Positions 32,082 through 39,946 of a stretch of DNA of 64,000 nucleotides are shown piece by piece. How positions within the stretch are numbered: position 1 is the first letter of the stretch; every line of letters begins with the position of its first letter. The notes below the pieces were generated by a model. It did not search any database. It was not told the origin of the DNA and saw only the letters and a program-made list of their open reading frames with translations. A program made the position numbers and the translations under genes. The stretch lies in assembly GCF_001305855.1 (NCBI RefSeq), contig NZ_LIXZ01000007.1, positions 144,957-208,956 of the forward strand, given 5' to 3'. Origin of the DNA: Rossellomorea vietnamensis. GTDB lineage: Bacteria; Bacillota; Bacilli; Bacillales; Bacillaceae_B.

Positions 32082-33203
32082 TTAGTGATGTCCTTCGCCG
32101 TCTTCTGGAACAATTTCAAGCATGTTATCAATTATCCCCTGGGTCTCATAAGAAATGGTTCCAGTACTTCCTATCAAATAGGAGTGATTATAAGGACCTT
32201 CCTGTGGAGTTTCTTTAAAGGTAGGTTTAATCTTTGCAAGGAAATGATTGATTGAATCATCCAGCTTACCCCGATCAAGCCAAAGTAGAGGACAATGCTT
32301 TCCAAGGTGTGAAAACGGAGTAGTGACAATAGCCAATTCAGGCTGTGAGGTTGAAATAAATGAAAGTCCTCTTCCAGGCTTGTTGATACCCCAGCCGAAG
32401 CCACTGTCATCGTCTTTAAACATAGTAAATTGAACTGAACACTCTACAGGATTACTACCGGGAATTCTAGACACGTTCCCGATTGTACTCAGCTTTTCTT
32501 CTACCTGTTTAGAAACAATGGTTTCAGGGCCTAGAATATATATATTTGGATTCTCTCTTTTCTTGATGGCTTTAATGGTTTCGTTTGGAATGTCATTCCT
32601 ATTTACATATAAAATAGGCTCAGGCATATGGGCAATCCAATAACCAGCTACAAGGGAAAATAATTTTGCCTCATCCTCGGATGATACGATAAGAATATTT
32701 TCGGGATATTCATCTGTCAACCTTGCATATTCTTCATCTGCTTTATACGCAAATTGAGCATCAGTATCTGCTTCTAATGATTGGACCTTGTAGGAAGATA
32801 CTTGGTTATAAACCCGTTCAGACACGTCTCCCATAAGCATTATTTGAATCCCTTCAGAATTCCCTTTAGGCTGCAGTCTTTCAATTTCGTTTATCACTTC
32901 TTCTGGTATCCCATCCGTTTCGAAATGGAAAACGGGCCCGTTGTTGGGGTGATGGACAAAATTGACTGATGCCAATCCAGTGGTCCATGAATGTTTAGGA
33001 TAGAGAATGACCGTGCCGGGGCGTGTTTCATCATGGGTGGCCGGCCAAATCATTTGGGAAGTGTGGAGGGAAGCCTCCAGAATATGATCTGTTTGCACTC
33101 TAGAGACATTTTTCGTGTCCAGTGTTATGAGATTTTCTTCTGAGCGGTGGTTGAAAGTAGTTGGTTTATTGGCGAATAGTTCACTTTTTTCGTGTGTTTT
33201 CAT
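32082..33203 (-). CDS. CWB2-like (cell wall-binding repeat 2 fold) protein of unknown function
   Basis: This 373-residue protein has no signal peptide or membrane segment, so it is probably cytoplasmic. The part from ~165 to 250 (NILIVSSEDEAKLFSLVAG, PILYVNRNDIP, NIYILGPETIVSKQVEEKL, VSRIPG) follows the strand-helix pattern of CWB2 repeats, which in surface proteins bind anionic wall polymers. The lack of export makes that role doubtful here. It ends in a short EGHH tail. It diverges from the permease gene 33385, with mirrored TGCATA elements between them. Function not known. Confidence 0.6.
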   Translation of the reverse strand: MKTHEKSELFANKPTTFNHRSEENLITLDTKNVSRVQTDHILEASLHTSQMIWPATHDETRPGTVILYPKHSWTTGLASVNFVHHPNNGPVFHFETDGIPEEVINEIERLQPKGNSEGIQIMLMGDVSERVYNQVSSYKVQSLEADTDAQFAYKADEEYARLTDEYPENILIVSSEDEAKLFSLVAGYWIAHMPEPILYVNRNDIPNETIKAIKKRENPNIYILGPETIVSKQVEEKLSTIGNVSRIPGSNPVECSVQFTMFKDDDSGFGWGINKPGRGLSFISTSQPELAIVTTPFSHLGKHCPLLWLDRGKLDDSINHFLAKIKPTFKETPQEGPYNHSYLIGSTGTISYETQGIIDNMLEIVPEDGEGHH

Positions 33204-33236
33204 AGAATCCTCCTAAATGTATTTGTCATCATATGA

Positions 33237-33270
33237 TTTATACCCCAGAAATTTGCAGATTGTTTGCAGA
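33237..33270 (-). promoter_or_regulatory. double TGCATA element and -10 of the CWB2-like gene
   Basis: On the minus strand TCTGCAAA occurs at 33263-33270 and 33252-33259, 11 bp apart. ATTT, GGGG and a TATAAA hexamer (33237-33242) follow at +17 from the second box. This is the clearest promoter of the set. Confidence 0.7.
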
Positions 33271-33317
33271 TGAAAGATTCCCCTATTAAATCAATTCTAA
33301 CCAAGTTGTTTTTCCAT

Positions 33318-33351
33318 TTTGCATTATATTTGCATATTTAAAGGGTATCGT
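33318..33351 (+). promoter_or_regulatory. double TGCATA element upstream of the permease
   Basis: TTTGCATT (33318) and TTTGCATA (33329) are 11 bp apart. ATTT, GGG and TATCGT (33346-33351) at +17 follow; TATTAT at 33351 is an alternative -10. Confidence 0.65.
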
Positions 33352-33384
33352 ATTATCACCTATAAAAGAAAAGGAGATGATTCT

Positions 33385-34566
33385 TTGTTAGATTTAATCG
33401 GTGAATCAGCCAAGACCTCGCTGGGTTACTTCTGGAAATCAGGGTGGGCCTTTGTACTAGGGTATTTGATCAGCTCCATGATTCAGGCATTTGTCCAAAA
33501 GGATAAAATGGTGAAGTATATGGGGAATGCGAGCTTAAAGTCCGTCGGTTTATCCTCGCTGTTTGGGGCGATCAGTTCATCCTGTTCGTTTGCGGCTCTG
33601 GCGGCTGGAAGGAATTTATTTAAGAAAGGGGCACATTTTATTCCAACCCTTGCATTTTTATTTGCGTCTACGAATTTAGTCATAGAGTTAGGAATCCTAA
33701 TTTATATCTTTTTAGGATGGCAGTTTGTTTTAGCTGAAATGATTGGTGGAATTGTACTCATCCTCGTCACGTGGTTATTAGTGAAACTCACTTTCCCTCG
33801 ACAATTGGTAGAAGAGGCGAGGGAACACGTGGAGGATGAAGATGATGAAAATGAGGATTTCGATTGGAAAGAGAAGATAAGATCCAAGGAAGGCTGGCTT
33901 CAGGTCGGTCATGAATTCGTCATGAATTGGAAGATGGTATGGAAAGAAATCACGATCGGATTTACGATTGCAGGGATGATGGCGACTTTTGTATCGGAAG
34001 ACACATGGAAAAGTTTCTTTATGGCAGATCAGCCTGACACATTCTTAAAGGTATTGGAAAATGCACTCATAGGGCCATTGGTTGCAATGCTGACCTTTAT
34101 CGGAGCGATGGGGAATATTCCGATCTCCACCATACTTGCATCAAGTGGAGTGGCTTTCGCAGGTATCATGGCATTTATTTATTCAGATTTAGTCGTACCT
34201 CCCATTATTGCTGTTCATAAAAAATATTACGGATTGAAAACGGCCTTATATATTGCAGGTGTCTTTTACGTATCCATTATTTTAACCGCTCTTGGCATGC
34301 ACTACGGATTTACAGCCATGGGCGTTCTCCCTGAAGATGCCAAGCAGGTCATGAATGAAGATCCGTTTAAGATTGATTATACATTCTGGTTGAATATCGT
34401 CTTCGTGGTAGTGGCCGGTGTATCCATCTATTTAAATAAATTATTTAAAGAATCCGATGCCCACTCGCACATGATGATGATGGAGGGAGATTCGAAGTTC
34501 AAGACGATTGTGACGTATGTATGTTTAGTTTATTTAGCAGTAGGAACGATTTTATTTATTTTTTAA
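33385..34566 (+). CDS. DUF318-type permease (ArsP/YraQ-like)
   Basis: A 393-residue polytopic membrane protein. I start at TTG 33385 because AAAGGAG lies 8-9 bases upstream; the longer frame from 33319 overlaps the regulatory boxes. It has ~8-10 helices with conserved SSLFGAISSSCSFAALAAGRNLF and GPLVAMLTFIGAMGNIPISTILASSG, the duplicated permease motif. A Glu/Asp-rich cytoplasmic loop (~150-185) and a His/Met tail (HSHMMMMEGD) are present. Relatives export organoarsenicals or are of unknown substrate; here copper or another metal species is possible. Confidence 0.85.
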   Translation: MLDLIGESAKTSLGYFWKSGWAFVLGYLISSMIQAFVQKDKMVKYMGNASLKSVGLSSLFGAISSSCSFAALAAGRNLFKKGAHFIPTLAFLFASTNLVIELGILIYIFLGWQFVLAEMIGGIVLILVTWLLVKLTFPRQLVEEAREHVEDEDDENEDFDWKEKIRSKEGWLQVGHEFVMNWKMVWKEITIGFTIAGMMATFVSEDTWKSFFMADQPDTFLKVLENALIGPLVAMLTFIGAMGNIPISTILASSGVAFAGIMAFIYSDLVVPPIIAVHKKYYGLKTALYIAGVFYVSIILTALGMHYGFTAMGVLPEDAKQVMNEDPFKIDYTFWLNIVFVVVAGVSIYLNKLFKESDAHSHMMMMEGDSKFKTIVTYVCLVYLAVGTILFIF

Positions 34567-34590
34567 TAGGGTGAATTGATACAAGATAAG

Positions 34591-34621
34591 GGATGTCCAA
34601 TAGTTATGGGGCATCCTTTTT
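34591..34621 (+). terminator. terminator after the permease
   Basis: GGATGTCC / GGGCATCC with one T-G pair, then TTTTT. Confidence 0.7.
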
Positions 34622-34649
34622 ACCTTTGTCCTACATTATAAATCTTCTA

Positions 34650-34683
34650 TGTATACCCTGTGTTTATGCAGATTCTATGCAAA
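34650..34683 (-). promoter_or_regulatory. double TGCATA element pointing left, without a matching gene
   Basis: On the minus strand TTTGCATA (34676-34683) and TCTGCATA (34665-34672) are 11 bp apart. GGG and TATACA (34650-34655) at +17 follow. It points away from the copper-storage gene and toward the permease terminator. It may act at a distance on the gene to its right or drive an antisense RNA. Confidence 0.6.
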
Positions 34684-34793
34684 ATAAAATAAACCTGACA
34701 AAACCGAGAAAAAAGGGTTTTTTCCGTTTAATGGGTTTCTAACTGGATATAGTAAATGTGTAACAACTAACTATTACTTAGGAGGAAGATAAA

Positions 34794-35120
34794 ATGTCAC
34801 ATGAAAAGTATCAATCTGCCATCAAAGCATTACACGAGTGTATGGAAGCCTGTAACCACTGTTTCGATTCTTGTTTACAAGAAGAGGATATTAACATGAT
34901 GAAAGAGTGTATCCGTTTGGATCGTGAATGTGCGGACATATGTGCATACTTAGAACAATCCTTAGTGAGGGGAACACCATTCGCAGCTGAACTGGCACAG
35001 GTTTGTGCGAAGATTTGTGAAACATGCGGGGAAGAATGTAAGAAACATGATCACGATCATTGTCAGAAATGTGCCGATGCATGCTTCAATTGTGCAGAAG
35101 AATGTAAGAAAATCGCGTAA
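34794..35120 (+). CDS. four-helix-bundle copper storage protein (Csp/YhjQ-like)
   Basis: A 108-residue protein with 16 cysteines spaced along predicted helices (HECMEACNHCFDSC, KICETCGEECKK, HCQKCADACFNCAEEC). This is the pattern of the DUF326 four-helix copper storage proteins, whose Cys line the bundle core and hold many Cu+ ions. It lacks a signal peptide, as in cytosolic Csp3, so it should buffer intracellular Cu+. An AGGAGG site precedes the ATG. Among the copper genes it is the sink, complementing efflux by CopA/CopB and oxidation outside. Confidence 0.93.
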   Translation: MSHEKYQSAIKALHECMEACNHCFDSCLQEEDINMMKECIRLDRECADICAYLEQSLVRGTPFAAELAQVCAKICETCGEECKKHDHDHCQKCADACFNCAEECKKIA

Positions 35121-35122
35121 GC

Positions 35123-35164
35123 AAAAAGGAGTGGAGACCATTCAATGGATCTCCACTCCTTTTT
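35123..35164. terminator. bidirectional terminator between copper storage and beta-propeller genes
   Basis: A perfect 15-bp stem AAAAAGGAGTGGAGA / TCTCCACTCCTTTTT with a 12-base loop. Confidence 0.9.
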
Positions 35165-35170
35165 AATATC

Positions 35171-36091
35171 TTACTTTGCAATCTTTCCTTCATTTACAAC
35201 TTCATCCCATGTTTCACCGTTATTGGTCGTTTGATAAATATCATTATTATAGGTCACGACCGTCCACTCATCAGAGCTTTCTGGGTTGGAGGAGATATAC
35301 ATAATCGGATTATCTTTAGATAATTTTGGAGTAGGGTAGGGGTGAACTTTGTTAGATTTAAAGTCCCATTCGTATAATTGTATCTTTCCTTCTTCAATAC
35401 TGGAAAAAAGCCCGACCCGTTTGGATAAGTAGATACTGGTGACCGTTTGGGAATTCTCTACTTTTGTAAAGGAGTCTCCGCCGTCTTTTGATACATATAC
35501 CCCATCTTTACTGGAGATGGCCAGCATCTCTTTCTTTGAAGGATGAACCGCGATATTTCCGATTGAAGTAGAGTCAAACCCTTTCATCTCTGCCTTTTCC
35601 CAATTTCCCCCTTCATCCATGGTGCGGTAAAGCCCTGTCTCCATCTCAGAGTTTGGCTCTTCGTTAATCGCATAAATGGCTTTGGACTGGTACCCGGCCC
35701 CGAGATAATGAAAGTCGGTTTCACCGTATAAGGCCAACTTGTCCAATGACTTGCCGCCATCGGTGCTTTTGACCAAGCCAAGGGGGTTTTTTAATATTGA
35801 CCCTTCTTCCGGGTGACCGCTGGAATAAAATCCATCTTTATACGGCTGGAAACCCATATAGTCGTGTTTAAGACTATTGGTTCCGTACCAAGTGGAATCT
35901 TTGTATTTCATTAATCCATCATGGGTAGCAATGACCAAATCTCCTTGATTATTCGGATACCCGATTCCGTGAATGTGATCGATGGTCGTATCTTTCGATT
36001 TGACGTAGGAATATTCCTCATCTGATGCAGAGCAGCCAGATACCATGATACCCAATGAAGATACTAGAAAGAATGTTTTGATGTGTTTCAT
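35171..36091 (-). CDS. F510_1955-type sialidase-like beta-propeller lipoprotein
   Basis: A 306-residue protein with lipoprotein signal and lipobox MVSGC (~residues 16-20), so it is anchored on the outer face of the membrane. Four Asp-box-like turns (STDGGKS, TMDEGGNW, SKDGGDSF, TTNNGETW) indicate a sialidase/BNR-like propeller. The sequence also has HIHGIGYP early on, a possible metal site. It is the last gene of the kinase-regulator operon, 21 bases after the regulator, so it may present a signal to or tune the sensor kinase. Glycosidase activity is doubtful; catalytic residues are not evident. Confidence 0.8.
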   Translation of the reverse strand: MKHIKTFFLVSSLGIMVSGCSASDEEYSYVKSKDTTIDHIHGIGYPNNQGDLVIATHDGLMKYKDSTWYGTNSLKHDYMGFQPYKDGFYSSGHPEEGSILKNPLGLVKSTDGGKSLDKLALYGETDFHYLGAGYQSKAIYAINEEPNSEMETGLYRTMDEGGNWEKAEMKGFDSTSIGNIAVHPSKKEMLAISSKDGVYVSKDGGDSFTKVENSQTVTSIYLSKRVGLFSSIEEGKIQLYEWDFKSNKVHPYPTPKLSKDNPIMYISSNPESSDEWTVVTYNNDIYQTTNNGETWDEVVNEGKIAK

Positions 36092-36112
36092 TAATTTTTC
36101 CCGCTTTCTCTA

Positions 36113-36799
36113 TTATATTTTCCACTGGTACCCGATGCCCCAGATTGTTTTCAAATGGTCCTCGATGGGGAATCCGGCTTTTTTTAATTTATCCCTCAGG
36201 TTCCTGATATGTGAATCGACGGTTCTGATGTCAGTTTTGGAATTGATATCCCACACCATCAAAAGGAGTTGTTCCCTGGTATATACGCGGTCGGTATTTT
36301 TCATCAAGGAATGCAGGATATTGTATTCCTTTAAGGTTAAGGAAAGAATTTGATTTTGATACTTTAACGAATAGGTGTGTCCGTCCAATGTGAAACTGCC
36401 CCTGGTCAGTTGTTGCGAATCATCTATTTGATCATAACTGGTTTTTCTTCTGAAGAGTGCATTTACCCGTGCGATAAGTTCACCTTCGTCAAAAGGCTTA
36501 GTAATATAATCATCGGCACCTACGTTTAATCCCTTCACGATGTCACCCTTCTCCCCCCTGGCTGTTAACATGATGATGGGAACATGGGAAAAGTTCCTGA
36601 CTTTTTCACATGTTTGAAAGCCATTCAGTTCCGGCATCATAATGTCTAAAATGATCAGGTCTACTGGATGGTGTTTCAAATATTGAATCGCATCATAACC
36701 ATTATTTTTCTTTACACACGTATAATCGTGAGGAGTGAGATAAAGTTCCAAAAGATTTAACATTTTTGTTTCGTCATCTATTAATAAAATGGTGTTCAC
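36113..36799 (-). CDS. OmpR-family response regulator
   Basis: A 228-residue regulator, start GTG 36799 behind GGAGG. The receiver domain (~1-115) has D8-D9 and phospho-acceptor D52 in LIILDIMMP, and K in ITKPF. The C-terminal winged helix (~130-228) has RTVDSHIRNLRDKLKKAG, typical of the OmpR/PhoB DNA-binding wing. Such proteins bind as tandem dimers to direct repeats about 11 bp apart, the spacing seen in the TGCATA elements of this region. It is co-transcribed with the kinase upstream (18-base gap) and the beta-propeller lipoprotein downstream. Confidence 0.93.
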   Translation of the reverse strand: MNTILLIDDETKMLNLLELYLTPHDYTCVKKNNGYDAIQYLKHHPVDLIILDIMMPELNGFQTCEKVRNFSHVPIIMLTARGEKGDIVKGLNVGADDYITKPFDEGELIARVNALFRRKTSYDQIDDSQQLTRGSFTLDGHTYSLKYQNQILSLTLKEYNILHSLMKNTDRVYTREQLLLMVWDINSKTDIRTVDSHIRNLRDKLKKAGFPIEDHLKTIWGIGYQWKI

Positions 36800-36817
36800 A
36801 GGTCAAACCTCCAAGGA

Positions 36818-38179
36818 TTAAATTATGATAGTAATTGATGTCCCCTTATTCGGTTCACTTTTCATCGAGATGTTCCCACCGTGAGCTTCCACGAGCTCCT
36901 TTACGATGGATAAGCCGAGACCGGAACCTCCAAATTCCCTTGAGCGTGATTTTTCTACCCGATACAATCGGTTGAATACCTGAGGCAGCTCCTCAGCTGA
37001 AATCCCTATACCTTGATCGATGATTGTAAGGGCCATTTTACCAGTTACATGCTGTCGGACGAGGACAGTAGTTGTTGAACCGGCCTTTGAATATTTCAAG
37101 GAGTTATCTAAGAGATTCATGATGATTTGTTCCAGACGGATCGGGTCTGCATGGAATGAAAATGAATCCTTGATAGATAGGATTAAATTCATTCCCTCAC
37201 TTTTAAAAGCAGGTGTGATCTTTTTAATGATTTTTTGAAAGTATGGGGATAGTTGAATCTCTTCCAATTGAATGGAAAAGTTATTCTTATCAATTTTGGC
37301 AAGCTCAAATAGATTTTCGATTAATGTGACAATGGTTTTAGATTCTTCCTGTATGATCGTTAAGTACTCTTTTCTTTCAGATTCAGAGATTTCTTCACGA
37401 AGCGCTACATTCGTATAGCCAAGAACATACGTCAAGGGGGTTCTCAGCTCGTGAGAAATAGTAGCCAGAAATTCAGATCGGTCGTGTTGAATGGTTTCTA
37501 AATCATTGGCTAGAGTTTTGATTGATGCTGCTAGTTCCCCAAGCTCATCTTTTCCCAGGTGAGGTAGCTTGACCTCGAAATTCCCTTTGCTCAATTCTTC
37601 AGTGGCTTGCTTCATTCTAATTAGTGGCCGGGTCAATATTTTGGACAGAAGAATATGGATACAGGCTAAGATGATGAGACTCATGATTCCTGCAAGTAGA
37701 AAGTGTCCGTTTAGTTTACTAATTAAGTTCCGTAAAGGAGTTGCGCTTTTAAACATATAAACATAGCCTGCGTTTCCATCTTTCTCAAAAGCTGTAACCG
37801 TGGCTAAATAATTCATGTCCTTCCAATTAGCTTCAATCACCCTTCCTTCACGAGGCAAAGATCGGGGGCTATCATTAATTAATTCCCTCATTCCTTTTGT
37901 TAGTTTCTTCGAACTGATAATCACTTGATGATTTTTATCGGTTATCACAACTTCGGTTTCAGTTTTGGATTCCATAAGGGCAATATGATGCAAGGTCGTA
38001 TTTGAATAACGATCCTCTAATACATCACGATGGCTGTTCCCTCGGGATAGGATGGACTGAAATTCCTCCTGAATCCGAGCATCAATAATATTGTCATGGA
38101 GGTATAACATTAACAAACCTTCCATGATAAATACGGCTATCGTAAAGTAAGCAGCTAACTTGGTTGAAATTTTATTCAT
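36818..38179 (-). CDS. sensor histidine kinase of the copper-region two-component system
   Basis: A 453-residue kinase. TM1 (~8-28) and TM2 (~158-178) enclose a ~130-residue extracytoplasmic sensor. Then come HAMP (~180-232), HisKA with H243 in ATISHELRTPL, and HATPase with DQGIGIS and GGSGLGL boxes. The sensor has no dense His/Met or Cys cluster, though HHIALME (~64-70) could touch metal. It is the first gene of a kinase-regulator-lipoprotein operon, with a double TGCATA element and -10 in its promoter. Signal inferred to be copper or envelope damage caused by it. Confidence 0.9.
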   Translation of the reverse strand: MNKISTKLAAYFTIAVFIMEGLLMLYLHDNIIDARIQEEFQSILSRGNSHRDVLEDRYSNTTLHHIALMESKTETEVVITDKNHQVIISSKKLTKGMRELINDSPRSLPREGRVIEANWKDMNYLATVTAFEKDGNAGYVYMFKSATPLRNLISKLNGHFLLAGIMSLIILACIHILLSKILTRPLIRMKQATEELSKGNFEVKLPHLGKDELGELAASIKTLANDLETIQHDRSEFLATISHELRTPLTYVLGYTNVALREEISESERKEYLTIIQEESKTIVTLIENLFELAKIDKNNFSIQLEEIQLSPYFQKIIKKITPAFKSEGMNLILSIKDSFSFHADPIRLEQIIMNLLDNSLKYSKAGSTTTVLVRQHVTGKMALTIIDQGIGISAEELPQVFNRLYRVEKSRSREFGGSGLGLSIVKELVEAHGGNISMKSEPNKGTSITIII

Positions 38180-38211
38180 ATTGGCAACCTCATTTATATA
38201 TTTCTTTGTTT

Positions 38212-38245
38212 AGTTTAGCGGAAAAATATGAAAAAAGTATGCACA
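38212..38245 (-). promoter_or_regulatory. double TGCATA element and -10 of the two-component operon
   Basis: On the minus strand TGTGCATA (38238-38245) and TTTTCATA (38227-38234) are 11 bp apart, and TAAACT (38212-38217) is at +17. This suggests autoregulation of the kinase-regulator operon. Confidence 0.6.
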
Positions 38246-38334
38246 GGGATTTCTCCTATTTTAATTCACCAATTAGTGTTAAGTACTCAATACGATACCC
38301 TAAAGAAACTGTAATGAAAATATCCTTTGTCTGT

Positions 38335-38368
38335 TCTCCATATAATTTGCATATTTACTGGGTAGAAT
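38335..38368 (+). promoter_or_regulatory. TGCATA element and -10 of the ydhK-like gene
   Basis: TCTCCATA (38335) and TTTGCATA (38346) are 11 bp apart. ATTT, GGG and TAGAAT (38363-38368) at +17 follow. Confidence 0.65.
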
Positions 38369-38400
38369 TCTTAAAGAAATTACTCGAGGAGGTCCTACTT

Positions 38401-38991
38401 ATGAAACAACGTAGAAGAAATTGGTTCCTATTTATTGTTATAGCTCTGTTTCTCATGTTGAGTGCTTGTTCAAATAATCAAGATGAGAATAAAACAAATA
38501 GTGATAATGAGGCGGAGAAGTCCGAAGAAATGGATGGTATGGAACATGATGACATGAATCACTCAGGTTCGGAAGAGGTACCGAATGGCTTGAAAGAATC
38601 AACTAGCCCAGAATATGAAGTGGGAAGCAAGGCCGTCATGAAGGCTGATCATATGAAAGGTATGAAGGATGCAGAAGCAACCATTACAGGGGCTTACGAC
38701 ACGGTTGTTTATACTGTTACCTATACACCAACCACTGGTGGAGAGAAAGTGGAGGATCATAAATGGGTCATTCATGAAGAACTGAAAGACTTTGGTGATC
38801 AGCCGTATAAACCTGGAGAAAAGGTCGTCTTGAATGCCGATCATATGAAGGGGATGAAAGGGGCGGCGGCTAACATTGAATCTGCTGAAGAAATGACGGT
38901 TTATATGGTAGATTACACACCTACTACAGGTGGAGAAGAAGTAAAGAATCACAAATGGGTCACTGAGAGCGAATTAACACCAGTTGAATAA
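38401..38991 (+). CDS. YdhK-family (DUF1541) lipoprotein
   Basis: A 196-residue secreted lipoprotein, start ATG 38401 behind GAGGAGG. The longer frame from 38164 runs through the promoter and is rejected. The lipobox is LMLSAC at ~17-22. An acidic, Met/His-containing linker (EMDGMEHDDMNHSG) is followed by two copies of a ~65-residue DUF1541 repeat. Each has ADHMKGMK, TYTPTTGG or DYTPTTGG, and DHKWV or NHKWV. The paired HM/GM motifs suggest metal binding outside the membrane. Family members recur in copper and heavy-metal loci; function not established. Confidence 0.88.
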   Translation: MKQRRRNWFLFIVIALFLMLSACSNNQDENKTNSDNEAEKSEEMDGMEHDDMNHSGSEEVPNGLKESTSPEYEVGSKAVMKADHMKGMKDAEATITGAYDTVVYTVTYTPTTGGEKVEDHKWVIHEELKDFGDQPYKPGEKVVLNADHMKGMKGAAANIESAEEMTVYMVDYTPTTGGEEVKNHKWVTESELTPVE

Positions 38992-38994
38992 AAG

Positions 38995-39038
38995 AAAAAA
39001 GAGATGACCGTATCTTTTACGAATCATCTCTTTTTTGG
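38995..39038 (+). terminator. terminator after the ydhK-like gene
   Basis: AAAAAAGAGATGA / TCATCTCTTTTTT with a 16-base loop. Confidence 0.8.
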
Positions 39039-39155
39039 CCAACGGCATATTTTCGTTTTAAAAAGGAAGGAGTTTATAGAATACCGCCAGTGGTACACAA
39101 TATATACACAGGATAAGGGTACAACCCCATTTTTAATTAATTCTAACTCAATCTG

Positions 39156-39210
39156 TTGACTAAAATCGATTACAGTTGTAAACTATAAACATAAATCGAT
39201 TACAATTGTA
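39156..39210 (+). promoter_or_regulatory. copYZA promoter with two cop boxes
   Basis: TTGACT (39156-39161), 17-bp spacer, TAAACT (39179-39184). Two CopY boxes TACANNTGTA lie at 39171-39180 (TACAGTTGTA, across spacer and -10) and 39201-39210 (TACAATTGTA), exactly 30 bp apart, each within GATTACA-TGTAAAC. CopY bound here should block transcription until Cu+ displaces zinc. Confidence 0.9.
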
Positions 39211-39231
39211 AACAGTGGAGGGGTGATTACC

Positions 39232-39693
39232 TTGCCCAAAGAAGAAAAACCGGAAATCACGGATTCTGAGTGGGAAGTGATGAGAGTTGTCTGGACGCTC
39301 AAAGAAGTGACCAGCAAGGAAATAAGTGCCGTCCTTCAGGAAAAGAAAGAGTGGAAACCGGCAACGACGAAAACCTTTATTGGGCGCCTGGTCAAAAAAG
39401 GGATGCTGACAACCGAAAAAATAGGCAACCGGTTCATTTACAGGCCGGGAGTCAGTGAGGAAGAAAGCCTCAAAACATTGAAGTCAGGATTATTTACTCA
39501 TATATGCAGCCGGGCGGTGGGGAAGACGATTGCCGACCTGATTGGAGAGGCAACGCTGAGTCATGATGATATCACTCTTCTTGAACAAGTTTTACAAACT
39601 AAGAAAAAAGATGCTGTCGATGAAATCGCATGTAATTGCGTACCCGGACAGTGTACCTGCAAAAAAGATCACGGCATGAACTGCCATCATTAA
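39232..39693 (+). CDS. copY: CopY/TcrY-family copper-responsive repressor
   Basis: A 153-residue BlaI/MecI-fold repressor, start TTG 39232, 8 bases after GGAGGGG; the in-frame GTG at 39223 overlaps that site. The N-terminal winged helix (DSEWEVMRVVWTLKEVTSKEI, TKTFIGRLVKKGML) is followed by a dimerisation region. The C-terminal metal hook is CNCVPGQCTC, the canonical C-x-C-x4-C-x-C that binds Zn2+ or two Cu+. It heads the copY-copZ-copA-glutaredoxin operon and has two cop boxes in its own promoter. Confidence 0.95.
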   Translation: MPKEEKPEITDSEWEVMRVVWTLKEVTSKEISAVLQEKKEWKPATTKTFIGRLVKKGMLTTEKIGNRFIYRPGVSEEESLKTLKSGLFTHICSRAVGKTIADLIGEATLSHDDITLLEQVLQTKKKDAVDEIACNCVPGQCTCKKDHGMNCHH

Positions 39694-39715
39694 AAATCAA
39701 AGGAGTGTTTTAGCA

Positions 39716-39931
39716 ATGGAAAAAACATTATTAAACGTATCTGGAATGACATGTGGGAATTGTGTAAAAAAAGTAGAGACTGTTTTAAATGAACTGGACG
39801 GAGTAGAAAAAGCCAAAGTTGATCTCGAGAATGGTGCGGCTAAGGTGAAGTATGACGAATCGAAGCAATCACCAGACAGTTTAAGTAAAGTGGTGTCTGA
39901 TGCGGGATATCAAACAGAACCTGCAAAATAA
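39716..39931 (+). CDS. copZ: copper chaperone CopZ
   Basis: A 71-residue ferredoxin-like HMA protein with Cu+-binding motif G10-M-T-C13-G-N-C16. It carries cytosolic Cu+ to CopA and to CopY. AAGGAG precedes the ATG. It lies between copY and copA in one operon. Confidence 0.96.
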   Translation: MEKTLLNVSGMTCGNCVKKVETVLNELDGVEKAKVDLENGAAKVKYDESKQSPDSLSKVVSDAGYQTEPAK

Positions 39932-39946
39932 AGGGTGGTTAAAACA

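Noticed and set aside
33319..33384. N-terminal extension of the permease
   Set aside because: It overlaps the promoter element and has no ribosome binding site; TTG 33385 does.
38164..38400. N-terminal extension of the YdhK-like lipoprotein
   Set aside because: It runs through the divergent promoter region; the lipoprotein signal starts at ATG 38401.
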